From Gymnothorax reevesii (Eukaryota > Chordata > Actinopteri > Anguilliformes > Muraenidae): a stretch of DNA of 64,000 bases. A program made the translations under genes and the position numbers. Where the stretch lies: positions 73,846,001-73,910,000 of the forward strand of contig CM056573.1 of assembly GCA_029721435.1 (NCBI GenBank), read 5' to 3'. Under the pieces are notes generated by a model, which searched no databases, was not told where the DNA came from, and saw nothing but the letters and a program-made list of their open reading frames with translations. Shown piece after piece: positions 54,280-64,000 of the stretch (position 1 is the first letter of the stretch; the number at the start of each line of letters is the position of its first letter).

Positions 54280-55782
54280 CTCAGCAACAAAAGTTTCTGT
54301 GACACCATTTTTGTGTATGTTATAATTGACACGCAAAGATCTCAATGCAATCAATATGTTTATTTAACAGGAGAAACACTGACTTTTCAGTGCCAACGTC
54401 ACTCAAAACGAAAAATGTCATTTTCATGCGTCATGAAGCACTTGTCTGACGTCGAACCAATTGTGACCTTCACACTTCAATACCGGGTGTGACTTCCTCG
54501 TGCCATGATGTAAGCAACGCATCTCCGGCGCATGGACCGAATCAGATGTGCCAGAAATTGCTGTGGGATGTCATTCCAAATCTGACGTAGACGTTGTCGC
54601 AATTCCTGGAGTGTAGCTGGCGGGTTATCCAACCGCCGCAAACGTCGATCCATCTCGTCCCAAAGATGCTCGATTGGGGACATGTCTGGGGATCTGGCTG
54701 GCCATGGCAGGACATTGACATGTTGTTGCATCAGATACTGCAGTACAATCCTTGCAACGTGTGGTCTGGCGTTATCATGTTGCAGCGTTATTCCGGGACC
54801 ATGTTGCATCAAAAACGGTACCACCAATGGCCGTAGCACTTCATCGCGATATCTTTGACCTGTCAGATTTCCATCAATAACAAGCAAATCTGTTCTGTTT
54901 CTAGCCGTGATCCCTCCCCAAATCATGACACTACCACCTCCAAAACGATCAAATTCCTGAACACAGTTGTTGGCATAACGTTCTCCACGTCGACGGTATA
55001 CACGTAAACGACCATCACATCGGTTAAGCATGAATCTTGATTCATCAGTGAAGAGTACAAGATCCCACTGACGTTGGATCCACCGTCGATGTTGTGCCCA
55101 CTGTAGACGCAGTCGTCGGTGTTGTACTGTGAGTATTGGACGTCTTGCTGGCCGACGTGGGACAATGCCAAAATGACGGAGACGGCGACGGATTGTCTGT
55201 GCAGACAGTCGCCTCAAACCAGGTATCGTTCTTGCAGTTATGGTTGCAGGTTGGAATCGATTTCGGAGATGGGTTGTTCGAATCCAGTTGTCCTGTCTGG
55301 GAGTGGTTACTCGTGGACGGCCGCTGCGAGGACGGTCTCTGACATGTCTTGTCTGCTGATGACGCTGCCATAAGTTCCAAATGGTGTTTCGGTGGACATT
55401 CAGGCGATGAGCAACTTCCCTCTGCGAGGTTCCGGATTCAATCATCCCAATGGCCCTCCACCAATCATTTTCAGACAGTCTTGGCATTTAGAGGGTAGAG
55501 TTCCTGATCCGAAATGGCTGTGTTTTCGATAAGTGATGCTTCCGTCGTTCATCAGGCACAATGTGAACATTCCAAAAATTCTCCTCTTTTATTGCCATCC
55601 ACAAGCATGATTTACGCACATTTTCACGTGCAAAGTCATTTTCTCGCATTTTCATGATTTCCATTTCAATGTTGTGTTTACGTGTACTGTTTCAGTCTGA
55701 TACCACCATGTATGACAATTTCATAATTGCGTTATGAAAAATAATTAACAATATTGGTGTCACAGAAACTTTTGTTGCTGAG
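54280..55782 (-). mobile_element. Tc1-like transposon with intact transposase (family F)
   Basis: A 1503-bp element with 28-bp perfect terminal inverted repeats: CTCAGCAACAAAAG... at the left and ...CTTTTGTTGCTGAG at the right. TATA lies on both sides (54276-54279 and 55783-55786), consistent with the TA target duplication of Tc1. Removing it rejoins the DIRS pol frame between SF and SRLLDLS. The single gene on the minus strand fills most of the interior. The copy shows no obvious damage. Confidence 0.95.
54477..55487 (-). CDS. Tc1-like DD34E transposase, apparently intact
   Basis: A 336-residue uninterrupted protein, close to the ~340 usual for Tc1. It would bind the element ends, excise the element and insert it at TA. 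The N-terminus MPRLSENDWWRAIGMIESGT is followed by a paired-like helix-turn-helix (SQREVAHRLNVHRNTIWNLW, ~21-40), the basic GRPRVTT linker (~57) and a second helix-turn-helix (LSAQTIRRRLRHFGI, ~93-107). The catalytic triad is visible: LFTDESRF, LQHDNARPHVA and SPDMSPIEHLWDEM, with 34 residues between second D and E. The glycine-rich FGGGSVMIWGG box is kept. It ends RRRCVAYIMARGSHTRY. The ATG chosen gives the standard N-terminus. Activity is unproven. Confidence 0.95.
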   Translation of the reverse strand: MPRLSENDWWRAIGMIESGTSQREVAHRLNVHRNTIWNLWQRHQQTRHVRDRPRSGRPRVTTPRQDNWIRTTHLRNRFQPATITARTIPGLRRLSAQTIRRRLRHFGIVPRRPARRPILTVQHRRLRLQWAQHRRWIQRQWDLVLFTDESRFMLNRCDGRLRVYRRRGERYANNCVQEFDRFGGGSVMIWGGITARNRTDLLVIDGNLTGQRYRDEVLRPLVVPFLMQHGPGITLQHDNARPHVARIVLQYLMQQHVNVLPWPARSPDMSPIEHLWDEMDRRLRRLDNPPATLQELRQRLRQIWNDIPQQFLAHLIRSMRRRCVAYIMARGSHTRY

Positions 55783-55889
55783 TATATATCGCGGCTGCTG
55801 GATCTGAGTAAGTCGGTGAATTCTCTGTCTGATGTCATTAGTTTGGATGATGGTTGCCGTTCTGACATCCGTTTCTGGTTTTCATTATT

Positions 55890-56147
55890 TGTGCAACCGA
55901 GAGGGTTTCGTGGGTCGCCTATACTCAAGGAGGTACAAAACAATAAAGACGGGAGCGAATAACTTACGTGAGGACCATTTTTCTTCATTTTTCTTCTCTT
56001 CCCGGCCAGACACACATCACCATGGTAAAGCCCCGAACACAATGCCTCTGACCCCTTCAAAATAAAACCCCTGCGAAATGTATGTCAGCGCATGCTGCGC
56101 ACTAAACATGGAACACCCACTCTGAAAAATAGGCAACACTAGATAGT
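55890..56147. other. Unidentified ~260-bp insertion in DIRS pol
   Basis: The DIRS frame reads RFWFSLF before and WNGISFFYNN after this stretch, and these are adjacent in the protein family. The inserted DNA includes GGTACAAAACAATAAAGACG and AACATGGAACACCC but has no coding similarity, inverted ends or clear target duplication that I can see. A solo LTR or SINE is possible. Confidence 0.55.
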
Positions 56148-56639
56148 TGGAATGGAATTTCCTTCTTTTATAATAATGATGAAGAATAATCCGAGTCTCT
56201 CCAGCTTTTCACTGATGCGGCTCCATCCGTAGGCTTTGGTGGGTTTTTTCAAGGTGAATGGTTCGCCAGTGAATGGTCGTCAGAATTTCTACATTTTGCT
56301 GACAAATCATCTAGTGCTCTATTTGAGTTTTATCCAGTTGTTATTGCTGGCTATATGTGGGGACCCCTTTGGCATTGGAAAAAAAATTTATTTCGCTGCA
56401 ATAATGAGGCAGTGGTCGAAATAATAAATAAAGGGCAGTCTAAATCTAACGTCATTATGCCCTTGGTTCGGCGCTTAACTTGGCTCTCAGTGATGAATCA
56501 TTCTATTTTCAGAGCCGTGCTCATCCCAGTTGCAGGAATAAATTGGCTGATTCTTTATCCCGATTTCGGTTCCAGGATTTCCGGCGGGTTTGTCCTTCAG
56601 CCAATCCGAAGCCAGTACCAGTCCCCCCCTCTTTCAAAA

Positions 56640-57618
56640 CTGCTCCTCTGCTGAACACTAATATGACTGCATTAATTGACTCTGCGAAAAGTTATATGAG
56701 AAAAGGTTTAGCTAATTCCACTTTAAAAGTGTATGACACGGCTTGGAGATTATTTTGCTTTTTTTGTTTTTCTCAGAGCATTCCATTATATCCTGTTCAT
56801 ATTTCTACTGTCTGTGCATTTATTGTCTATCAATTCGATGTTCGTCATGTTCAACCTTCTTACCTACGCAGTCTGGTGGCTGGAATTCAATTTCACTGTC
56901 GGTGTCGAGACCCTAATTTTGGGAGTCTCATTTTCTAATCCTGCCTTAAAATTATTGTTAAAGGGTATTCAAAAAACTTGTCATTCCCCTCCTGATAGTA
57001 GACTCCCCATTTCCCCATGCTTCACCGTCATTTAACCGTTCTTCGTGCAGGGTGTTTTTCATATTACATGGACACTCTACTAGAGTTTTTTTTATTGGCA
57101 TTCTATGGTTTTCTTCGTTGCGGTGAATTCACTACTTATTCAAAGTCCTTTCTTCCTGGACGTGACCTCTGTTTTTCAGACATATCCTTTTATTCCAATC
57201 ACTTCCGCCTTTTCCTTAAACACTCCAAAGCTGATTCCGCAGGTAATGGTGTTTATGTTATCATTGCTCGTACTTATCTGTATTCTGCCCAAATTTGTTT
57301 ATGATTTCTTATCTTCGTGTAAGACCTCCTACTGCAAATGATAAGCCTTTGTTTTTGACATCATCCGGATCTCCAGTCAGCCGTCACTGGCTTGCCTCAC
57401 ACCTCAGTGCAGTTCTCAAGAGATGTGTAATTCCTCCAGGGCGCTTCTCCGGACATTCATTTAGGACTGGAGCAGCAACGACAGCAGCCCAAAGCGGATT
57501 GAATGCCCCAACTCTGCAAGTTCTGGGGCGTTGGTCGTCATCCGCATTCTCTACGTATGTACGGCCGCTTGTATCCTCCATAATCAACGCGCAGCTCTCC
57601 ATGGCTTCATTAAAATGA
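56640..57618 (+). pseudogene. DIRS tyrosine recombinase, frameshifted
   Basis: Would cut and rejoin circular element DNA with the target through a tyrosine nucleophile. The N-terminal core-binding part reads SAKSYMRKGLANSTLKVYDT and YLRSLVAGIQFHCR (stop near 56937), then ALKLLLKGIQKTC. After a frame change, FFLLAFYGFLRCGEF holds the first catalytic arginine (57116-57118). After another, FSGHSFRTGAATTAA carries the H-x-x-R box (57454-57465) and LGRWSSSAFSTYVR the tyrosine (57556-57558). The four catalytic residues are all preserved, but spread over at least three frames. The last frame ends at 57618. Confidence 0.9.
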
Positions 57619-57825
57619 TGTTTCCACATACTTCCAGGTTGGTGGTGGTTTTTCACGTTTCATTTCATGATTCGTCAGCATATTTGATGTTAAGCGACGT
57701 GCGCAATGGAACTGTCTCCTGGTTGGCGTTGTTATGAATGTCATTGGGTTCGATACTTGTTCAGTAAATATTGTACTAATGACTGTCGCGTTCTTCACTA
57801 TCTGCGGCAATGCTCCCCTCCAGGC

Positions 57826-58222
57826 TGTCTCGCTGGCCAGGCTTCACGGACCTGCATGCGTATCCTCAAACCCACTTGCAGTAGCACAGCTCACTAGTAT
57901 AACGCTTTGCTTGTTTGGTTTCGGTACACTTGTGCCTCGCCGGCACACATTCGCGCATACTGCAGGCCAAATCCACTTCATGGCCACTCGCAGTGGCACA
58001 GCTCACTTCCACTTCACTATTGATCTGTCATGGGTGCACTTTGCCTTGCCGGCATTTATTCGCAGATACTTCACGCGTATCCACCTCACGGCCACTCGCT
58101 GTGGCGCATCTCTCTGGTGCTTTGCTAGTGCTTTGGCTATGGGTACACGTTGCCTCGCTGGCAAACATTCACGGATACTGCACGCATATCCACCTCACAG
58201 GCACGCAGTGGCAAGATTTACG
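57826..58222 (+). repeat. ~109-bp tandem repeat array, four copies
   Basis: Units start near 57828, 57934, 58044 and 58153 with (C/T)CTCGC(C/T)GGC, then CACGGATACTGCACGC-like text, CCACCTCACGGCCACTCGC and GTGGCACAGCTCAC. Copies are diverged. The array follows the recombinase gene of the DIRS element and may be part of its 3' terminal region. Confidence 0.78.
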
Positions 58223-59687
58223 CTTTCAGCCTTAGTCCCATCAGTTAGTGTATCCGCAAATACATGCAACTTACCACTAAGTGTGGTCATTTTTTAGCTT
58301 TAAGTTAGTCCCTTTGTATAGCAGCATGACGCCTAGCGACGTTATTTCAGGTACTTGCTTGTGTTGACTTCCTTATCCGCAAGCAGTGTCACCTCTCATC
58401 TGCAGCTTGAGCAAATGCTTGTTTATTCTAATACATATTTGTATTCCAGTGCTATCCACCTTGATGACTCCTCAGTCCTGCAGATCTCTCAGCACTCTAA
58501 TGGGGATGGCTCCGCCCCTGCTTGCTACCCAGGCAGATCAGCGCCCCACCTCACTTGAGGGTCCTCGAGGACGGAGTCATCGCCAAATCCTGAATTTCTT
58601 TCATGTCATTGTTAAAAAAATCTCCTTTCTTTAAATCCAAAGTCTTCGTGATTGTCCATTTCAATATTTAATATGAATGTTCAAATTATTGCACTGAGGA
58701 ATTTTCCCACACATTATGCTGATAATAGTAATAAAGGCTTTAGCTCATCGGTGTAAGCAACACAATGGCCCTGTTTCGAGCCAGGTATGACCACCTTATC
58801 AAAATCAGTCGAATACAATAAAGAGAATTTTGCTCATTTTCTCGACCGTGCATTCATTATCTCAATCTTCCTGCCATCTTTAACAAAAGACAATGGATTG
58901 AAAACGTTGGGGTCAGTGATAATGTCCGCCAAGCACCATGGCTGCACTGCGTTCACGCATTTGACCAGCTCATGTTAGCTAATTGAGGCTCCATTGATGC
59001 TTTATGTACAAATGAGATAGGGCAGGTTATATAGCTCAACGTGAAGCGAACATAACTGTTGGCTGGCTGGCTGGCTACTCACCCACGCACGTTCAGCATC
59101 TAACCTTAATGCTCATTTACATTTTTGAGTGATTGAAAATATTGATCTATGTTCTCATAATGTTAGCTAAGTGGCATGTGTGTCTTTCAAGCATTATTGG
59201 AGAGAGCAGTGTGATGCATTGGCATTTTCATCGCGAACGGTCAATGGCGAGTAGCAGGCAATGTTGGCAGCAGATCGGACTCATTCGGATATAGGTATTG
59301 CTGCGGAGAGACTGGTTTTAGCTGTCCAAGCTTGCAAGCTAATTTGGTGGGAGTATTTGTAATCATGCTAGCTAGCTAATAGCCAACGCCTGGATTTACT
59401 AAATTTTGACATCACCGTTTCAAAGGTTTACTGGCACGTTCAGCACGCAATGGCAAGCATAGATGAGTTCAATGATAACTATCATGCCAGATGATATTTC
59501 AAACAATTAACTTTAATGGAATCAATATTTATCCGGACAATACTCTCAGCAGAATGCATAAACGAATGCCAGCTAGCTAGAGAACAGAACAGACATGTTC
59601 ACAATTTGCCCATCCACATTATGTGATGTCACAAATGAAATCCATGAATTAGTGCTTAGCCACTCGTCATCATTTTATTGTTTTATT
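58223..59687. other. No recognisable gene
   Basis: Non-coding sequence with a GGCTGGCTGGCTGGCT run at about 59058-59073. Short open frames have no recognisable similarity. Confidence 0.4.
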
Positions 59688-59812
59688 TGCAGCGTTTATT
59701 TTATTTGCTGCAGCATTTCTTTTAGTTGCAGCGGTGTTTGTTTTTGTTAGCAGCGTTTCTTTGATTTGCTGCAGCGTTTCTTTATTTGCAGGGGCGTTTG
59801 TTTTGTTTACTT
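59688..59812. repeat. Minisatellite of ~25-bp TTTGCAGCGTTTCTTT-like units
   Basis: About five degenerate units of the form TTT(A/G)(T/G)TTGC(TGC)AGCGTTT occur in tandem. Confidence 0.75.
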
Positions 59813-60279
59813 TAAAGTCTTCTTGAAGTTTACTTAACAGCATATTCACAGCTTATGATTATTGCTCTCTAAAATCTATTACTGTTCCTATTCAAATATT
59901 TTTTTAATGTAAGTAGACTAGAGGAGATTAACTCGTGCATTCTATTAGTAGACAGAGCTTGAGTGCATTCTACAGTAATTTTCAGATAAAGAGAATTCAC
60001 AATGAAACACATACTCAGAATTGAGAATAAAATTGATTCCTTTAGAAATTAAATTTTCCAAACACAATATTGTATTGTAAAGTATAAGAACACAGCAATG
60101 GCGATTCTTATCAAACTCCCATTTCAAAACAAAAAACTGCCACTTTCTCTCATATGGAACCAGGAATATGAATTAAATGTGAATTAGCAATGCCTTCAGC
60201 CTGACCAGTTGGCTGGAGAACTCAAGCAAAGGCTGATGAAATATTCTAAATGAGTACACTAATGAGTTGTTTAGCTTAC
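59813..60279. other. No recognisable feature
   Basis: AT-rich non-coding DNA. A minus-strand frame at 59945-60127 has no recognisable similarity. Confidence 0.4.
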
Positions 60280-61850
60280 TGGCCCTATGGGCCGATACGC
60301 TATTGTTGTGGTGTGGCGTCCATCGTCTGGCGTCTTGTCGGGGACATTTTTAATCTTTTCTTCTGCCCAATAAATTTTTGTGTAAATTTGCAATAACATA
60401 CTACTAGACCATATCTCCAAACGTATTTCTCGGATTTTAATTGAATCACTTCTGTCTGTTTTATGGGCCCTTGAAATTTTGGCTCCAATGTTAAAGATAG
60501 GACTAAGAACTTTTAAAAAATAATTTCTCAAAAACTGCTGGACACATTTTTGTCTAAATCAGGCAATTATCTTGGCACCGTCAATGTACAGTGTGAGCGG
60601 CATTTTGATTGAATTGACGGAAGTGGGTCAGTTGGGGGCGCTGTACTTTATGAATATGCAAGATGACCTGTGGGGGCCAAATGGTTGCAGATAGAGATTA
60701 GGTTTGTATTATCGACATACAGGAAGTCATATATGACCTATATTTAGGCAATATTAAATTTGACTACAGATGACTTTGAAAGGTCAGACTCGAGGTCAGG
60801 GAAAGTACTAACAATGTTAAAAGATATGACTTGAAATTTCAATGACTTCTATTACCAAAACTAATACATATAGAGCTTAGGATTGTATTATGGCCATATA
60901 GGAAGTCATGTATGACATTTCATTGGGTGACCTTGAACTTGACCTTCAGTGATCTTCAACGGCCAAACTACACATTGAAATTTCAATGACTTATTTCAGC
61001 AAAATCATTACAGATTGGAGTGTAAGTTTGTATTGGAGAAGTATAGGAAGTCATGTATGAACTTTCATTTGGTGACCTTCATATTGACCTTTCAAGGTCC
61101 AACTTGACCCAGAGAAAATTCAATGACTTCTGTCAGAAAAGGCCACAGATGGAGCCTAGGCTTGTGTTACTGACATAAGAAGTCACATATGAACTTTCAT
61201 TTGGTGACATTCAGCTTGACTGTTGATGATATTTGAAGGTCAAACTTGACATAATACAATTACAATGACTTGCATTGCCAAAACGGTCACAGTTGAAGTC
61301 TATGTTTGTATTAGAGACATATAGGAAGTAATTTATGAACTTTGATGTGGTGACCTTCATATTGACCTTCAAAGGTCAAATGTGACCTTGTGAAAATAAT
61401 ATCACAGATGGAGCCTAGGTTTGTGTTACTGACATCTAGGAAGTCACATATGAACTTGCATATATATTCAACTTGATTGTCAATGACTTTTGAGGGTCAA
61501 ATTCGACAGTGAAATTAAAATACTTTGCATCACCAACATGGTCACAGATTTAGCCAAGGTTCGTATAGAGAAATTTAGAAAGTAATATATGACGTCCATT
61601 TGCTGACCAAAACTTGATAGTCTGTGACCTTTCAAGTTCACAACTCACATTGAATACATTTTGGCATATTATAATGACTTGAATCTCCAAAACTGCCTCA
61701 GAGTTTAGGTTTGTAAAACAGAAGGTCTTATAAATGTCTATAAACTTTTATTTTGTGAACTGGAAATTGATTTTCATTTGAAATGTAAAGCTTCACAGGA
61801 AATTTTCATAACTTTTATCATCGCTGTAAGACTGCTTGCCAGTAAGCCAC
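60280..61850. repeat. Array of degenerate ~115-180-bp units rich in TGACCT
   Basis: A leader with TTACTGGCCCTATGGGCC and GTCCATCGTCTGGCGTC is followed by about seven diverged units. Each has the form 'GGTTTGTATT...CATATAGGAAGTCAT(A/G)TATGA(A)CTTTCATTTGGTGACCTTCA...TGACCTT...AAGGTCAAACTTGAC...CAATGACTT...CAAAACGGTCACAG'. The AGGAAGTCAT core recurs near 60716, 60895, 61041, 61170, 61318, 61434 and 61571. There is no coding potential. Confidence 0.8.
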
Positions 61851-64000
61851 AGTCCTATTGGTCCTATTTTTGGTTAATGGAGTTCTATATCACAGTCAGA
61901 AATATGACTGACTAAAGAAAAGATGCAAGACTGCTATATACTTGAAAGATGGTACATTTCGTTTCATAAATTACTTAATCATTTTTAAAGAGTGTGGACA
62001 TCAAAACCCTGCATATTCAAGTCAAGTGCCTTTATTTGTCACATAAATTTAATGCAGTGAAACTGCCCCTGCATTGTGCAAATCAGCATAAATAGTTTAA
62101 AAGAAATATACAAAATAAATAATTTAAAATAGGCATAATACATAAAAAGGTGTGGAGCTATTTCTACTAGTTTAAAAATGGTTTAAAACCCCCCCCCCCC
62201 TCCCTCCAAGGGAAAAATTATCCATGCAGGCACTGGGTCTCTCAGCGCCCTGGATATGGGGGAACCACAGGTGACATCACAAATCTGGATCAATATGGCT
62301 AAGGACTCCTGGGGATTTTTCAAGACTCTTCTGGTAATTTTCAGAAATGGTTCTATACAGGAATCATCCTTGGCAAAATAACTCTTAGGATTTGGTGTAT
62401 AAAGTCAATCTTTTAGACAAAAAAAAAAATTTGGTCTAGGACATGCACTTTAATTAGACATTGGTCAGTAAGCTGAGCCCAAACTGCGCTGGTCCTGAGT
62501 CTTCCCCATCTTCCCCATCTCAGAAAAGTTCTCAGAAAAGCAGGTTAATGAGCCCCGGGCACTGCTTAATAAGCCCATCCTAAAATGAGCGCAGAAACAG
62601 ATTTTTTGGAAAAAAATGACTCAAATCGAAACTATTCATCCACCATCATGAGACGTTGAGTAAGATGAAAACTTCAGCAATGATCGCAAAGCCAGAACAA
62701 GACCGAAAGCTGCAAATGGAGAATGAAAAAAGTGTATGAATAATTCGCCAGCTAGCATGTTAATGCTTTTCGTGAATAAGTAAATAAATTTAAGTTTCTA
62801 CAACCACTGTTACATGTGTAACTTAATACTGTAATAGCGAAAAGCTTAAGCATGTTAACCACCCAGGGGTGTGTTTCTCAAAAGCATAGTTGCTAACTCG
62901 CATAGTTGGTCCATTCAGTTAATGGTGCAAAGTTAGTTAGCATCTGTGATTTCAGGAAACGCACCCCAGCTGTGCAAACAAAGCCTCTTTTGACCTGAAA
63001 GGTCATATATATATATTTATATTTATAGACCTACATTGGTGATAGGGTACGCTCAAGTGAAGCATCTGTTCCAGGAGCATATACAGCGAGAAGTTCAATT
63101 TGCACGTACACTCCCATTAATTTTTACCGACTGTAAAATTATACTTTAAAAAAAACTTGCGTCCGAGTCGGGTTGATTTTGGTATCACTTTGCAGAGCAC
63201 CATTTTCCTAAATATGTGCTTTTTTGGAGGATGGAAAGTGGCACGCTTTCTAAAGGGAAGATTGAAATGTGACTCAGTGTCAACGTTCAAGTGTGAGCAG
63301 AAAAGTTCAGTTAGGGTGACCCAGGCTTTTAATGACCCTCTGATAAGATAATTGCTTCGACGTTTTCGCTGTTATAAGCAACGTTGATGAATCTATCATA
63401 TATTTGAGGTCGATGTCTGTCTGTCTGTCTGTCTGTCTGTCGTGTGTATTGTACACGTTTTTCTCTTACATTTCTCAACCGATTATCACCAAATTTGGTG
63501 TGAATATCCACTTGGACGTCAGGAAGGGCTTGACGTCGCCCGATTTTTGAAAAACGGTCATGCACGCAAAAAAAATGGCAATTTCTCTCCGGGTAGCGGT
63601 TAGCAGCTAGTGTCCGTATACGTTATCAATTTACTCTTTGGATTCCGCACTTCGTTGTTCCCTGATTGAGCATATTTGCTGTTGACCGAATTGTTCATAA
63701 TGAATCATATGGCTAATGCCAACGTTGTTAAAAGGAAGCACTAGTTAACTCTGACTACTCCTTTACTAAGCGTCATCTTTGCCCCTGTCCCATTATACAC
63801 TGCTCTCAAAAAATAATCACTGCATAGCACGGGTCGAGGGGATAGAGAAAAGTATTTTTCTCTTGATTTCTAACAGCCAAGCCTCTCTCCCCTCCTTGTC
63901 TTTTGTAGCTGTATAAACAGACAAAGCAACCTGTCCATTGTTTTAAATATTATGCAGGTTAGAAATATTGTACTTGAATGTCAATTACAAGTAGCTAGCT
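61851..64000. other. Non-coding; LINE-like tail and a short repeat
   Basis: TTCAAGTCAAGTGCCTTTATTTGTC at about 62018-62042 is like the reverse-strand 3' end of a fish LINE/SINE; I see no coding part attached. A C-run lies at about 62189-62200. At 63410-63600 a GTCTGTCTGTCTGTCTGTC run is followed by ACCGATTATCACCAAATTTG and TCCACTTGGACGTCAGG, the head of another dispersed repeat. No host gene is recognised. Confidence 0.4.

Larger units (their letters stand above)
53170..56560 (+). pseudogene. DIRS pol: reverse transcriptase and RNase H, interrupted
   Basis: The RT frame (53175-54097) reads KNLHSALIEPDIVRELLQRE, RLIFDISHPRFGANPSVNSL, AWLAKADITGVFKVMPIHPS, IRHTFGCRSSSQIFN and the catalytic HLLDDFLLIDF (LLDD at 53964-53975). 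After a frameshift near 54098 it continues ASLPSEKVDHIKDV and ELLSLLGHLNFAMC to IPQGRSF, where the Tc1 element interrupts. The frame resumes directly after it (SRLLDLSKSVNSL, LDDGCRSDIRFW) and is broken again at about 55890. RNase H resumes at about 56148: LFTDAAPSVGFGGFFQGEW, LFEFYPVVIAGYMW, NNEAVVEIINKGQSK and KLADSLSRFRFQDF. Confidence 0.9.
51915..57618 (+). mobile_element. DIRS1-like tyrosine-recombinase retrotransposon
   Basis: A retrotransposon that would integrate with a tyrosine recombinase instead of a DDE integrase. It holds gag, RT-RNase H and recombinase regions in DIRS1 order on the plus strand. Two later insertions split pol: an intact Tc1 element at 54280-55782 and an unidentified ~260-bp piece at about 55890-56147. 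Several frameshifts are present besides. No DDE integrase and no ordinary LTR pair is seen, as expected for the group. Terminal repeats were not resolved, but a ~109-bp tandem array follows at 57826-58222. Confidence 0.92.

Noticed and set aside
57734..58297. Long open frames of 106-187 codons after the DIRS recombinase
   Set aside because: They run through the ~109-bp tandem array in more than one frame and have no recognisable domain; they are by-products of the repeat.
60280..61850. CRISPR-like array
   Set aside because: The units are long, diverged throughout and lack short identical repeats with unique spacers; the window is eukaryotic.

Overview
This window looks like repeat-rich DNA from an aquatic vertebrate. 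A ray-finned fish is the best guess, but a lamprey or other fish-like deuterostome is not excluded. The guess rests on the mobile elements: Tc1 families that I recognise as widespread in fish, a DIRS1-like tyrosine-recombinase retrotransposon, a Gmr1-like Gypsy element, a BEL/Pao element, hAT elements and CR1/L1-like LINEs. I found no convincing host gene, rRNA or ordinary tRNA in the 64 kb. Nearly all coding signal belongs to transposable elements, and only one transposase gene looks intact.

Layout. 0-9.2 kb: a BEL/Pao relic; a repeat carrying AGGTCATGACCT palindromes; an L1-like LINE split by two hAT elements with clear 8-bp target duplications; then a minus-strand CR1-like LINE with a decayed 2A-like motif. 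9.2-20.2 kb: several Tc1 fragments, an inverted-repeat element at 13.9-14.8 kb, and the 5' half (LTR, gag, protease) of a Gmr1-like element inserted into a Tc1 relic. 20.2-31.8 kb: another Tc1 relic, then a complete BEL/Pao element (LTRs, tRNA-Tyr primer site, 5-bp target duplication) with several coding breaks. 32.9-37.6 kb: a minus-strand Tc1 element whose end is split by a 1.46-kb LTR-bearing insertion, followed 34 bp later by a second Tc1 family with ~275-bp inverted repeats. 39.0-41.4 kb: a Gmr1-like pol with integrase before reverse transcriptase, ending in an LTR fragment. 43.4-48.2 kb: a foldback element, a second DIRS-type relic with hairpins, and a small Gypsy element holding only gag. 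50.7-58.2 kb: a second copy of the AGGTCATGACCT repeat and a DIRS1-like element (gag, RT-RNase H, tyrosine recombinase) split by a Tc1 element with an uninterrupted 336-residue transposase. 58.2-64 kb: mostly non-coding, with a minisatellite and a 1.5-kb array of degenerate ~140-bp units.

How the parts work together. The window is best read as layers of insertion, not as a functional gene cluster. Several nestings can be proved from the sequence because removing the inserted element rejoins the interrupted frame or repeat: hAT in L1, Tc1 in DIRS, and an LTR element in a Tc1 end. The youngest pieces appear to be the BEL element (near-identical LTRs, exact target duplication) and the intact Tc1 copy.
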